Below, piece by piece: positions 50,452 to 61,433 of a stretch of DNA of 64,000 nucleotides. Made by a program: the position numbers and the translations under genes. Source of the stretch: Psoroptes ovis (taxonomy: Eukaryota; Arthropoda; Arachnida; Sarcoptiformes; Psoroptidae). Within the stretch, counting starts at the first letter, position 1. The number at the start of each line of letters is the position of its first letter. The DNA lies in the NCBI GenBank assembly GCA_002943765.1, contig PQWQ01000009.1, forward strand, positions 1,798,001 to 1,862,000, read 5' to 3'. The notes beneath the pieces are model-generated. The model ran no database searches. It saw only the letters and a program-made list of their open reading frames with translations, and was not told where the DNA came from.

Positions 50452-50579
50452 CTTTCATACCATACTGGAACATGTAGCCACCGACATGTAGACATTTTCA
50501 TCGTTTCCACCTCCACCAGGGCCATCGTCACCATCGCCAACCTTACGATCAACCACTTCCCATGAGTTAAATGGGACAG
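50451..50579 (-). ncRNA. Putative Gly-rich cassette exon (copy 3, 129 nt)
   Basis: Minus-strand acceptor ATTTTTCTAG before CTGTCCCATT and donor GAAAG|GGTAAGTATA-type array. One frame reads GDGDDGPGGGGNDENVYMSV. Upstream (50,590-50,760) matches the region upstream of copies 1 and 2. Confidence 0.5.
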
Positions 50580-51790
50580 CTAGAAAAATACAAATGAAAG
50601 GAATATAATGAAATTCAGATGAATTATAAATTAAAACAGGGACAACTAAAAAAATAGAGGGAAAAGAAAAGATTTGACAAATTAATCCAAAAAAATTGGA
50701 AAGGTCAAAGGTGGATAATCAACAGCAATTACATTAAAATATATTAATACTCATGCGAGTAATGTGAATGTTAACTAAAATTAATACTCGTACGTGTTAC
50801 AAAAAAAGAATCTTAATGATTGTGAATCGGAAAAATAAATAGAAGATTTATCAAATGACTAACAATGGTTGGACAAAAACTAAAGGAATATTGAGGAATT
50901 TTATCAAGTCATACAACTGATCAAAGTATGAGTTAGTTCAAAAAAAAAAACTTGAATGATCAAAGGGTTATAAACAAGAATAATGATACTAAAATAAAAT
51001 ACTAATGCAATTGAAATGGACAATATTTAAACAATGACCGAATGAACAACAATGATTGGACAAAAACTAAAATTTGGCACTCTAATAATTACTAGTGGAA
51101 TAATAGTCAAATTTTATAATTCTAACAGTAATTCTATTAAGTCATGCAAATGATTTTAGATAAGAAAAAATCATAGAAACTATGAAACATTTTATCACTG
51201 ACACTAGCTTCAATTAGAGTAACAAAACTAATGAGCTACAAAGAAAGGCTAAGTATGGAATAATTCAAAAAAAAAAAAAAATTGGAATGATCAAAAGGAT
51301 TTATACAATTGAAATGGAAAATATTCAAATTTCTATCTACTGATATTGTTAAACACAAGGACCATGAATTCAAGTTAACAGAGCTAATGAACCTGTTGGC
51401 AATTTTCGGGTCATGTAGAATGTAAGTAAAAATAGGGTGATATACTATTTGATTCGGGTGATAAACCAGATAAATTAAAGTAGGTTTCGACAGACCACAA
51501 TCAAATCAAAAGAGAGAATACCTAGAGACAATACCTACCATGGCTTTCGAGATAAATATCGGGCCATTATACCATCGGGAACTAAATGAAGAAATAACAT
51601 ATGGTTAAAACATGCTGCACAACATTTAAATAATAACAAAGACATACTAAATTCATCGGTAATAAATCGAGCAATTTTCTGAAGATGTTGCCTATATGAA
51701 ATGAAAAATTAAAATAAAAAATTTCCTTCAAGCCGAATGCCTATTTAAATAGGCAAAGAAAATTTTGACTACTCAAAATTTATCAAAATT
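50580..51790 (-). other. Y3: partial third copy of the spacer unit
   Basis: 50,580-50,770 matches 41,775-41,960 and, inverted, 49,490-49,690. The rest is more diverged. It carries an internal duplication: ATGATTGGACAAAAACTAAA near 50,865 and 51,055, and a GAATGATCAAA...AATTGAAATGGA block near 50,953 and 51,274. A segment near 51,605-51,760 resembles the X3 tail. No coding frame is supported. Confidence 0.5.
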
Positions 51791-51794
51791 TGTT

Positions 51795-52055
51795 ACTTAC
51801 TCTCTAATGCTAAGATTGAACACTTAATCATATTAATTATTAATATGAATGATAAATGTTCATTTTGAATGTGAATTAGTGATGACAATATTGATCAAAG
51901 AAGAAGAATGAAAACTTCTCTAATTTTCTAGATTTTTCTAGATTAGATGATTGATGATGATACATGACTGTGATGTTATTAGACTCCAACATTGACTACA
52001 ATTAAAATTTAACAAGACAAATTTAGTATATAAACAGCTCGAATTTTGAAGGAAA
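51795..52055 (+). promoter_or_regulatory. P4: conserved X-family promoter block (plus)
   Basis: 19-bp palindrome at 51,829-51,847 and TATATAAA at 52,027-52,034, followed by CAGCTCGAATTTTGAAGG, identical in arrangement to P2. Confidence 0.7.
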
Positions 52056-52059
52056 GCAT

Positions 52060-53060
52060 CATTCATTTTCTAACCATTAAACCATCAACATCTTTACAAA
52101 ATATTAGAAATAATTTCACAAAGCATCAACTAATCTAGATGCTGTTCATCAGCTGAAATTCAATGGTAAGTATATTGTGTTCGATCGTAAATTTAGAAAT
52201 ACTAATTTATTCTCATTATAACCATAATTTAGAGTCTTGGAGCAATTTTCTTTGGCAGATTCAAATCATGAAATTAATCAGGGCTGAACGAAAGAGATGC
52301 TGTGCCCGAAACAGGTTGGACACCGAGTCGGGCGATAATTATCATGTTTCGGCTGAGAGCGAACCAAGAACTACAAATCAAAAGTAGTTCTCATATGATA
52401 AGACGAAATTTTGATGGGTATTGAGACTGAAACGACCTCTACATGACCAAGCTCAATGAGACTATTGGCACTGCCAGATTTGACACGGTGATATCTATTG
52501 ATTATGAACCTTGAAGCTGACCTTCGAAGAAACCCAATCCCAAGATCTTGTTGGACACGTACTATGTAACCAATATGAATTTCGTTGTTGTCGGATGGGA
52601 ACGAACCACGAGCCACAATATTAAATCAGTTCCTAAATTTTGGAACGAAATTTTGAAGCAATTGAAACCGAAACTTACTTCTACACGATTAAGCTCAAAG
52701 GTACTATTGTCACTGACGTGACGCTAACTTGATGTTGATCATCGACTTCAAGCATTCACGTAACACGAAGGTCATTTTGGACATGATTTTCGGGAAAGTT
52801 TCATGTTGATCGAAAAAACCAAAACTAAAATCTTTGGAAATCTGGAGCAGAACCATGTCCTAGGCTTTGAAAATTTGAAGAAACCCTGAAGGCATAAATT
52901 TTTGGAAAATGGATAAGGAATAAAACTATAGCCTTAGGATATTTGTGGGAACACATGAGGTATATTGTAAGCCCAGAATCGATCTATGAACATTGAGATG
53001 TGTTATAAATCGTTGAAAATTTGAAACAGAAATCCATGTAGTTATCTTTGAGGAAATTAT
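52060..53060 (+). ncRNA. X4 transcription unit (plus), probably non-coding
   Basis: The first exon contains CCATCAACATCTTTAC and ends CTGAAATTCAATG|GTAAGTATATTGTG (donor near 52,168). The body has the repeated signatures GTCGGGCG...TCGGCTGAGAGCGAACCA (52,329-52,370) and TTGGACACGTACTATG (52,552) followed by TTGTCGGATGGGAACGAACC. Each is followed by an ACGAAATTTTGA...GAAACCGAAAC block, so the body is a diverged tandem repeat of roughly 200 bp. The stretch near 52,440-52,560 matches X1 closely (GACACGGTGATATC versus the X1 complement near 40,520). The 3' end degrades into GACTATAGTC-type minisatellite units. Stops in every frame argue against a protein. Confidence 0.5.
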
Positions 53061-53703
53061 AAGCCCGTACATTTTAAATAATTGGGAATAAAATATTGTT
53101 ATTCACATTATGTATAATAGCCATGATGTTTTTATAAGCTTAGCCAAGCATGCTAACCAGGAGGGACATAAATAGGAAACAACTTTAGCTGTATGAATTA
53201 TAACCATATTTTTTCGGAATTTTAGGAAAAAAATTAGGAAAAAAAATGCAGGAAAAAATGAATAAAAAGCATTGATTGAACCTTTCTTTCTAGATCTATT
53301 CCGATTCAGGCACAATGTTTATAAAATATACAGTAGTCATTCGCAGAGCAATTATGGTTATATATTGACCTTGTTCCATAGTGATACGAAATGATAATTA
53401 TCAAGTCAACAATCCATTCAAATTTTAGTATTCATTCATTTATTCCCAAATATTATCACACCGTTTTCATAACAATATTCACGTATTTTTTCAACATAAA
53501 AAAACATCAAATATCGCCCAATAACTTTGTTAAACATCATATATTTTTTCATTATTCGTAATTCGAATTTACTCATTAATAATAGAATGATAAAAGTTCA
53601 TAGATTAACACGATAATCATTGAAATGAGCCTAATTTCACAATCAAAATTGAACAAAATTAAATGAATTTCATGAATTGATATGTAATTTTGACAACAGT
53701 TAC
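53061..53703. other. 3' flank of minus-strand gene
   Basis: AT-rich. It contains a minus-strand AATAAA signal (complement near 53,437). A potential terminal exon of the neighbouring gene may start after the minus-strand acceptor GTGAAATTAG near 53,625. Confidence 0.45.
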
Positions 53704-54959
53704 TCACCGAATATTAGTTTCAGACAGTTTCAAATGGCCATCTGAATATTGTTTTCGTATATCAATCAATGTTTGTCGTAATTTTTTCAATTCTTGGATA
53801 GTAGAATTTCGATCATCATCCACATCATTTGAACACTTTTTGACGTTGAAATTTGAAAGAATCGGTCGAGCAATTTTAAAAAATTCACCAAAAGATTCGA
53901 TAATCGAATTAATTTGACAGCTTCGATTATTTACATGGTCAGATTTGCAGGCCAATAAATAATAATTATACATTTGAAACATAAATTTTGATTGAACATA
54001 TGAATATTCATATAATTTGTTCATGAATCGAATTTTGTTTCGAAATTTTTCCATATTGGACATGTCAATTTTTTCCGCAAATTGTTTCAATTGTTCATCA
54101 ATGTTGTCATCGTGATCAAATGAAATGGTTATGAATTCAATCACTTTCTTATCAATGTTCAGCTCGTTTAAATCTTTGACCAATTTTTCGATCCAATTTT
54201 GTTCTTCATTTGATGATTCAGTGGTAGTAAGGTTGTTGTTTGGCTTTGATTCCTTTTGTTGTTGATTAGCAGCACTTTTGATTGAACGTGATGAAAGCTC
54301 TGACAAATCGACAAGTTTACCATTTTCATCAAAAATTTGCAGCGGATTTTTCGGTCGACATTTGGTCGATGGATTTTCGGCCGAAGTGACTAAGAAACGA
54401 AAATGAATGAATGATTAATTCCTTATGATTAATGAGACATCTTACCTTGTCCATTATTCGTATCAACGGCAGTCACTGAAGATGAAGATGATGAATAAAC
54501 AGTTGGTGATCGGATCGGATTTTCAAAACAAAAACCATCAGCTTTAAAATTGGCAAGTGATTCAGCCAATTTTAGATCAGGTTGAGCAAAATGACAATCA
54601 AAAGTGAGTTCATTGATTTCATTCATCATTGATTGATTTGATTCAATTTGATTGATGGCAATTTCTACCAGAATACGAGATTTTTCCAAATATTGTCGTA
54701 AACTGATCATCGTACGTATCCATGAATCATTAGAAAATAATTGAGAATTTCGATGCAGATAATCTTCCAAAAACCAATTAAATGTATTATTTAAATGTTG
54801 AACACGTTCCAAATGTTCACGTAAAGCATTGATCGATAATTTCGATAATAATTGTAAATCATGTGTTTGACCGTAAATATCATAAAACATACGCCAAAAA
54901 ACACTATCCAATTTGATTTGTTGATTCATTTTCAAATTATCAAACGATAATGATGCCAT
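53704..54959 (-). CDS. Unrecognised 399-residue helical protein, two exons
   Basis: Exon 1 is 54,959-54,446 (171 codons plus one base, donor GGACAAG|GTAAGA) and exon 2 is 54,389-53,704 (acceptor GTTTCTTAG). The joined frame is open. The start ATG opens MASLSFDNLKMNQQ in exon 1. The protein is rich in predicted helix: exon 1 has amphipathic segments (LLSKLSINALREHLERVQHL), a Ser run (about residues 153-159), then a basic motif CRPKNPLQIFDENGKLVDL early in exon 2. A Gln/Asn-rich linker and a second helical block (about residues 250-390) follow. No signal peptide or membrane segment is seen. The PLQIFD-type motif is faintly like segments of eIF4G-type proteins, but I would not assign it. The apparent stop TGA overlaps a perfect donor (ATTCG|GTGAGT), so the gene may continue into a further exon. 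It is transcribed divergently from the SDR gene 527 bp away. Confidence 0.75.
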
Positions 54960-55210
54960 TTTTGCTTCAATTCAATTTGATTTAATCGAAATTAATCAAA
55001 TTTCAATTTTTCAAATTTTCAAATTTCAAAATATGATGAGCAATTCGAATTTCGAATTTTCGCGAAAACACAATCGAACATCTGAGGAGAAAAAAACAGG
55101 AAAAGCAAAAAAAAAACATCGATTTTTTTTCGGTATCGGTATAATCGATGTTTGTTTTTTGCTCGATGAAATTCGAAATCGTTCATCACTGAAAAATTCA
55201 AAAAATAGTA

Positions 55211-55285
55211 GATTGTCCGATAAATTCTTGCCGATTTTCTAATTGATTCCCAATGATATAATCGGCGAAAACTTTTCGGACAACC
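55211..55285. mobile_element. MITE family A in a divergent promoter region
   Basis: TA-flanked palindrome GATTGTCCGATAAATTCTTG / AAAACTTTTCGGACAACC with inverted type 1 loop. It lies between the start codons of the two divergent genes (54,959 and 55,486). Confidence 0.87.
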
Positions 55286-55485
55286 TAATAATAATAGTAA
55301 TTAATTAATTAAATTGAATTAATTATGAATTAATTAGAATTAACTTACTGTGGCATTATAATTGAAAGTATAAATTTTGTTTCAAAAATTCATTCGAATT
55401 CGATCAATCATTTATCGTTATTGATTTGAGCTTTGAGTGTTGTTGTTGTGATTAGTGAAAAAAAGGGTTAAAACAATAAATTGAT

Positions 55486-57122
55486 ATGGATTTAATTGAA
55501 ATATTAGGCTACATGATGCTATCACTGTTGGTGCTGAAATTGACAATATTCATTTTTGGTTTATTAATGCTTCAATATGGCCGAACAATTGGTTTAGGTG
55601 TCAAATATATATCGGATAATGGTGAATTTGCTGTCATCTCCGGCGCCACTGGTTCTATTGGTCGTGAATTTACACAAGAATTTGCTTCGATGGGTTATAA
55701 CCTTATATTGATTGCATTGAACGGTGAAAAACTTGATCATCTTGAACAACAATTGAGGAAAAAATATAATACAATGAAACATATCATTAAAATAGCCACG
55801 GATTTGACCAAATTGGAATCATATAAATTGTTACGAAATCGATTAGCTGAAGTGACACCAATCGTTGTATTGGTCAATTGTGTTTCACGTTGTCCACAGC
55901 CTGAAAAATTTTGGAAATGTACTACCACCAACACCACCACCACCACCTCCAAACAAGATCTTGTAATGATCAATGTTATGGCTCCCGTAATACTTATGGA
56001 CATTTTGTTGCCACGTTTCATACAACAAAATCGTGGAATAGTGATCAATGTTGGTGCACAATGTGGTGATTTTCGTGTACCAAAATATTCAACATTTTCA
56101 GCATGTAAGAAGCCTTTGACCTCTAATCAATACAGGGTTTCAAAAGTTTTAATTCATAGTTTTCAAGTTTAATTTCGTAGTTTTAAAATTGAATTTCGTA
56201 ATTATGCACTCCAAAATTGCATTCAAAATTACGAAATTCAACTTGAAAACTACGAATTAAAACTTTAAATCCTGTAATCAATTAATCATTTGAATAATCA
56301 ATCAATGAACACACCACAGGCAAATCATTCATACATACATTGACCGAAATCATTGCAACTGAATGCAATGGTACTAACGTATTTGTACAAACAGTAAAAC
56401 CTTGCATTACGACGAATAATATGCCATCATTTCAGCCATCATCATTCTTTCGAATTTCATCACGACTGGTTGCACATTCATCATTGATGACTGTTGGCCT
56501 TGAATCAAGCCATTATGGCCATTGGAAACATCGTTTCGGTGCTGCATTGTTCAATACGTTGATATTTATATTTGGTCATCGATTCACTACGTTTGTTATT
56601 GGATTATTTATGCCTGCAATGATGCAAACATCGGCAACAACAACAACAATCATTGGTCGTGATCATAAACGTCAACCATCATCGACCAATTTGGATTTAA
56701 GGTCATCATCCACATCATCAGTATCATTATCACCACAATCATCTCCACCATTGGCCGTACAAGATCATTTACGCTGTTCCTTTAGTGAAGAATCAGATGT
56801 TCTCGTAGATTTCGATTCGAAAAAATATCCACCTACACCATCACCAATTGTTCAAATTGAATCCGATCGAGTCATGAGGATCGAATCATTGAAACCAATG
56901 GACCATGTGAAACAAGACATGCCAAAACAGCCACCAACAATAACTTTGCTTACTAAATTCACTGAGGTCAAAACCACCAATAAGATTAATGAAAATCTTC
57001 AATCACACGATGATGATATAATACGAACCAAACAAAACAATAGCCTTATAGCTGCTGAAAGCATAAAAGATTCGAAGGTTGATAAAATCAAGACTGAATT
57101 GAACAAAGTGACTTTGAATTGA
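55486..57122 (+). CDS. Inactive hydroxysteroid dehydrogenase-like protein (HSDL1/HSD17B12-type SDR)
   Basis: Two exons, 55,486-56,104 and 56,320-57,122, encode 473 residues; the 215-bp intron splits a Cys codon. The order is an N-terminal membrane segment (about residues 8-31), then the Rossmann glycine motif SGATGSIG (52-59) for NADP binding, VLVNCVS in place of the NNVG motif (about 128-134), and an Asn of the catalytic tetrad in MINVMAP (163). Active SDRs have Ser and YxxxK. Here the Ser position is Ala (191) and the Tyr is Phe (204), in KYSTFSACK with Lys208 kept. The same Phe occurs in animal HSDL1, reported to be enzymatically inactive (established knowledge). The motifs VFVQTVKPCITTNNM and SLMTVGLESSHYGHW match the C-terminal part of this family. 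A Thr-rich insert (146-154) and a Ser-rich, probably disordered tail of about 160 residues make it longer than the usual 310-330. An AATAAA signal follows at 57,183. Confidence 0.88.
56133..56274. mobile_element. MITE family B inside the SDR intron
   Basis: TA then CAGGGTTTCAAAAGTTTTAA to AACTTTAAATCCTG then TA. It occupies 142 of the 215 intron bases, so the ancestral intron was about 70 bp. Confidence 0.9.
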
Positions 57123-57182
57123 TTTGATATACCCGTTTGATTTTTGCTGTCAAAGATGTACTTTTCAAAGGGTTTATACCTG

Positions 57183-57188
57183 AATAAA
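57183..57188 (+). terminator. Polyadenylation signal AATAAA
   Basis: AATAAA 61 bp after the SDR stop codon, followed by a TGAGTGTGTTT GU-rich element. Confidence 0.6.
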
Positions 57189-57618
57189 ACTAAATGAAAA
57201 ATTCATTAAATTTGAGTGTGTTTAAATAATTAATTGTCATAGACTTACCTCGAATGCTTCACTATCATTGATGGTAATCAATCACTTGTTCGATCATTGA
57301 TGAATAATGGTTGATAGAATGGTTAGATTAGATGTTATTGATGTAACCATCAACAGCAAATATTAAATAATATTCGAGCATTTCGAATTAAGATTGAATC
57401 GAATTGATTGAATTCTTTTAATTCTTTCGAATAATAAGATGCCTCATTATCATTGAAATGCAATAGAAATGAATCCAATATTTATCCAATATCCAAAATG
57501 ATCAATATTTTTTAAAATTTATTCTTCATTCATTAATACTATAGAATTGATAATCGCCATACATCATATTGTATTACGTGTATTTAGTTATTAAATTTCA
57601 TGATTATCATTATTATTA

Positions 57619-57779
57619 CAGGGTTTCAAGTTTTAATTCAGAATTTTAAAATTAATTTTCATAGTTTTCAAGTTAATTTTCATAGTTTTGAATGCAATTT
57701 AGAACTGTATGATTACGAAATTCAATTTAAAAACTATGAAAATCAATTTTAAAACCTTGAATTAAAACTTGAAACCCTG
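57619..57779. mobile_element. MITE family B, 161-bp copy
   Basis: TA-flanked, CAGGGTTTCAAGTTTTAATT to AAAACTTGAAACCCTG; the best-preserved termini of the family. Confidence 0.9.
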
Positions 57780-58015
57780 TAATCCATTTACAATGGATCG
57801 AAACATACATACCACTAAATACGTAATAATAAATTAACTCATTGAAAATATTAATGATAGAGTTTAAGAGGGAATATTACCATTATTATTATTATTTTTC
57901 ATAAAATTTTCATTTGGATTTCATTCATGGACAATTGGACTTGATAATAATAATAATAATAATAATAATGGTTTTATAACGAGTTTAGAATATTAATTTA
58001 ATAATTTTTTTTTCA

Positions 58016-58136
58016 CAGGGTTTAAAGTTTTAATTCGTAGTTTTAAAGTTAATTTTCGTAGTTTTGAATCGAAATTTTGAACGATGAAATTATGAAATTC
58101 AATTTTAAAATTACGAATTAAAACTTTAAATCCTTG
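58016..58136. mobile_element. MITE family B, 121-bp copy
   Basis: CAGGGTTTAAAGTTTTAATT to AAACTTTAAATCCTTG; short form. Confidence 0.87.
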
Positions 58137-58373
58137 TACTTTATCATCGAATATTTCACATGAAATATATACATCTGGAATTAATATTTTTTTTTAGGTT
58201 TTTCTGTCTTAAATTTCAATATTTTGTTGATCCATTCATAAGTAGATATATATTTCTTTATCAAATGTTAATATTGCTGCTTTCCAAGGCTATAGTATGC
58301 ATTTTTTTTTCAACCAAATTTTATTCAATATATTCAAAATAATAATGATGTTCAATGATATTTCGAAGATATT

Positions 58374-58449
58374 GGGTTGTCCCATAAGTTCTTGCCGGTT
58401 ATATCGTAGAAAATCATTGGAAAATCGGCAAGAACTTATGGGACAACCC
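58374..58449. mobile_element. MITE family A (type 1 loop)
   Basis: GGGTTGTCCCATAAGTTCTT and its exact complement, arms of about 25 bp without mismatch; probably a recent copy. Confidence 0.9.
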
Positions 58450-58703
58450 CTAATATAATAATAATAATGATGCCACAATACGAAATGAATTTGTTAATTG
58501 AATTCTCGTCGATTATTAAGTCTGTTAATATTCCATTAATAGAATGTTAAATGTTCTCATATAATATCAAAATATCAAATAATAATATGATATGATAATT
58601 CAGTTTCATCATCATAATTATATGCTTATTTGATCATCATTTGAATGTGAAAATATTTGTTAGAGTGTTTGCGTATATTTTGAATCTTAATTAAGAAATA
58701 ATA

Positions 58704-58870
58704 CATGATTTAATATAAAGTTTAAATTCGTAGTTTTAAAATTAAATTTCGTAATTTTTAAATTGATTTTCGTAGTTTTTAATGTAATTTTTAAATAAAA
58801 AATTACGAAAATCAACTTGAAAACTATGAAAATAAAATTTAAAACTACGAATTAAAACTTTAAATTCGGT
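58704..58870. mobile_element. MITE family B, about 167 bp
   Basis: TA then CATGATTTAATATAAAGTTT to AAAACTTTAAATTCGG then TA; the ends are diverged. Confidence 0.8.
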
Positions 58871-59099
58871 AACTCTTGATTCTTGAATATTCTTGATTTT
58901 CATTTTCATTCAATCATTTTTGTGCTGCAGAGTTGATTATGAATTTCTTATGAGAAAAACGAATAATAATAATAAATATACAAATTAAAATGGTGCTGAT
59001 ATTTCATCTTCTTCTTCAAATAATTTAAATAATGATTATTATTTTCACATAATTCATTCTTTGATATGAAGAAATTGGATTCAAATTAAATTCAATTTA

Positions 59100-59239
59100 C
59101 AGGATTTCAAGTTTTAATTCGTAGTTTTAAAATTGATTTTCGTAATTGTTCATTTAAAAATTACATTCAAAACTACGAAATTTAACTTGAAAACTATGAA
59201 AATTAATTTTAAAACTACGAATTAAAACTTGAAACCATG
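59100..59239. mobile_element. MITE family B, about 140 bp
   Basis: TA then CAGGATTTCAAGTTTTAATT to AAAACTTGAAACCATG. Confidence 0.87.
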
Positions 59240-59632
59240 CATTATCATTTTCATTTATACGATGCTTCATGTCTATCAAACAAACTAATCTTCATTTACA
59301 TTTGAAATTTGAAATTGGAAAATAGAAAATGGATCATTCACAAATAAAATGTTATCCATGGTGACTATATTTGGTCTTCTTTCTGTGCAAATAGAAAAAA
59401 AAACTTGGTAATTAACATAAATGTTTTTAATTAACAAAATTCATAAAATTCGAATCATAATATCGATTTTATGTTGGGAAAAAGCCCATACACATTTGAT
59501 GCATGTGTTTGTATGCTTGGGCCAATGAATGTGTTGGCATGGCATGTATTGGCAAAAATGAATAAAATTTTTAAAAATCTAATTACATTAATTGGGATAA
59601 TATTACATATCTCTGTGTAATTATTTTAATTA

Positions 59633-59792
59633 CAAAGGTTTTTTAAAGTTTTAATTCGTAGTTTTGAAATTCAATTTCATAGTTTTAAAATTTAATTTCG
59701 TAATTTTGAATGAAATTTTAAAATTAAAAATTACGAAAATCAACTTGAAAACTATGAAATTCAATTTTAAAACTATGAATTAAAACTTCAAA
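59633..59792. mobile_element. MITE family B, about 160 bp
   Basis: TA then CAAAGGTTTTTTAAAGTTTT to TGAATTAAAACTTCAAAA; the right boundary is approximate. Confidence 0.78.
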
Positions 59793-59958
59793 ATTGATTT
59801 TGTTGTTGTTTGGTTGTTTTCTGGTTGTCATGTTTTGATGCTTCAAAAATGATATTATTATTAATTGAAATTTCATTCATTCATTTTTGTTGGTTGGAGA
59901 TAAAAATGATTTGAATTTGAATATTATTTAAATAATTACATTAATTTAAATAATATTA

Positions 59959-60031
59959 GATTGTCCGGAAAGTTTATGCCGGTTATATCGTAGAAAATCA
60001 TTGAAAATTGGCAAGAACTTTTCGGACAACC
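59959..60031. mobile_element. MITE family A (type 1 loop)
   Basis: GATTGTCCGGAAAGTTTATG to AACTTTTCGGACAACC then TA. Confidence 0.85.
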
Positions 60032-60357
60032 TAATATTTTAATTCTTTTTCTGGTGGTTTAATAATTATACAAATAAACAAAACAAAAAAAAATGTTATC
60101 AAATAACAATGTTTGTTTGGTTACCCATCTTGCATACATGATCATCATTGAAGATGGACAACACCATAGTTACCCAAAAAAACCAAAAACCAAGGACCCA
60201 AGAAAAAAACAAAAGGGTTTGTACCATGTTAATACACACACACAAATATGAATTCGATGGATGATAAGCTTTTGGATTTTTTCGGGGTAAATAAATAATT
60301 TAATTATTATAATTATTTCATTTTTTAAAATGTTTCAATGTTTCAATGATTATTTAA

Positions 60358-60504
60358 CCCTTAGAACTCGATGCATTTACAGCGCAAGCAAGCCAGCAGC
60401 TCGACAATTTTTCACACTAATGTAAAATGGTGCCTGAGGGGCGCCTATCGAGTTGCTGCATTATATCTTATGGTGAGCTATGCTCACTGCTAGAGTTTTA
60501 AGGG
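60358..60504. mobile_element. piggyBac-like MITE (family D), 147 bp, TTAA-flanked
   Basis: CCCTTAGAACTCGATGC on the left and CTAGAGTTTTAAGGG on the right, with TTAA at 60,354-60,357 and 60,505-60,508. TTAA targets and CCC starts are typical of piggyBac (family knowledge). The GC-richer interior holds CAGCGCAAGCAAGCCAGCAG and the small palindrome GTGAGCTATGCTCAC. Confidence 0.9.
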
Positions 60505-60689
60505 TTAACTGTAAATAAATAATAATTATAAATTCAACTAATTAATATTCACACATTCAACGAAATATATTTCAAATTTCTCACTCGAAAAAAAAACATT
60601 GATCGATTAAAAGTAATGTGTGTGAAAGTGTTATAGTTATTTCACTTTTTCATAAAAACAAAAATAATATTGATTTTATCATTATATTA

Positions 60690-60853
60690 CAACGTTTTTT
60701 CAAGTTTTAATTCAGGATTTTAAAATTCAATTTCATAGTTTTAAAGTTGAATTTCGTAGTTTTGAATGTAATTTCAAACGGCAAAATTACGAAAATCAAT
60801 TTGAAAACTATGAAAATTAATTGCAAAACTACGAATTAAAACTTTAAACTGTG
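60690..60853. mobile_element. MITE family B, about 164 bp
   Basis: TA then CAACGTTTTTTCAAGTTTTA to AAAACTTTAAACTGTG then TA. Confidence 0.83.
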
Positions 60854-60864
60854 TAATTTAGAAC

Positions 60865-60915
60865 ATATATTTTCAAAAGGTATGAAATGAACCTTTTGAA
60901 AATATATTTCATACC
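60865..60915. repeat. Interleaved hairpin
   Basis: ATATATTTTCAAAAGG (60,865-60,880) pairs with CCTTTTGAAAATATAT (60,892-60,907). The loop region GGTATGAAAT also pairs with ATTTCATACC just beyond, so two alternative stems overlap. Confidence 0.85.
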
Positions 60916-61323
60916 TTCATTTTTCAATGATTTCAAATATTATTGAAACACATATTTTTCGATTCAAATGTCAATATTTATCGATTCATTTAGTCGGCCC
61001 ACACTCTTGGGCTCAACTAAAAAACTTGAAAAATTAAAATGCAAATAAACACATTCGGTACATTTTGTGTGTGGGCCCAAGTGTGTCCACAAGTATGTCG
61101 ACATGAAATCACCAAAGAAAATGATGATAATTTCAATGGACATGTTACATTAACGGAATTGTGTCAAATTAACAGAATTAGCAGAGGAGGAGGAGGAGGA
61201 CATTGTATACAGAAATGAAATGCAAATAAGATTTCAAATGTATTCGTTGATAAAAATTCAACACACACATTTTTTCAGGGCATTTGGTAAGACATTATGT
61301 GGTTGGAATTAATGTCTTTTAAT

Positions 61324-61355
61324 AAATCATTGATCGATCGATCGATCAATGATTT
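61324..61355. repeat. 32-bp perfect palindrome
   Basis: AAATCATTGATCGATC followed immediately by its exact reverse complement, with no loop. Confidence 0.92.
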
Positions 61356-61433
61356 GACTTGCGACGATAATAGCGACATCGAAATAAGTGTTATAGTTAT
61401 AAATAATAACAATACTTACACACACATATATTA

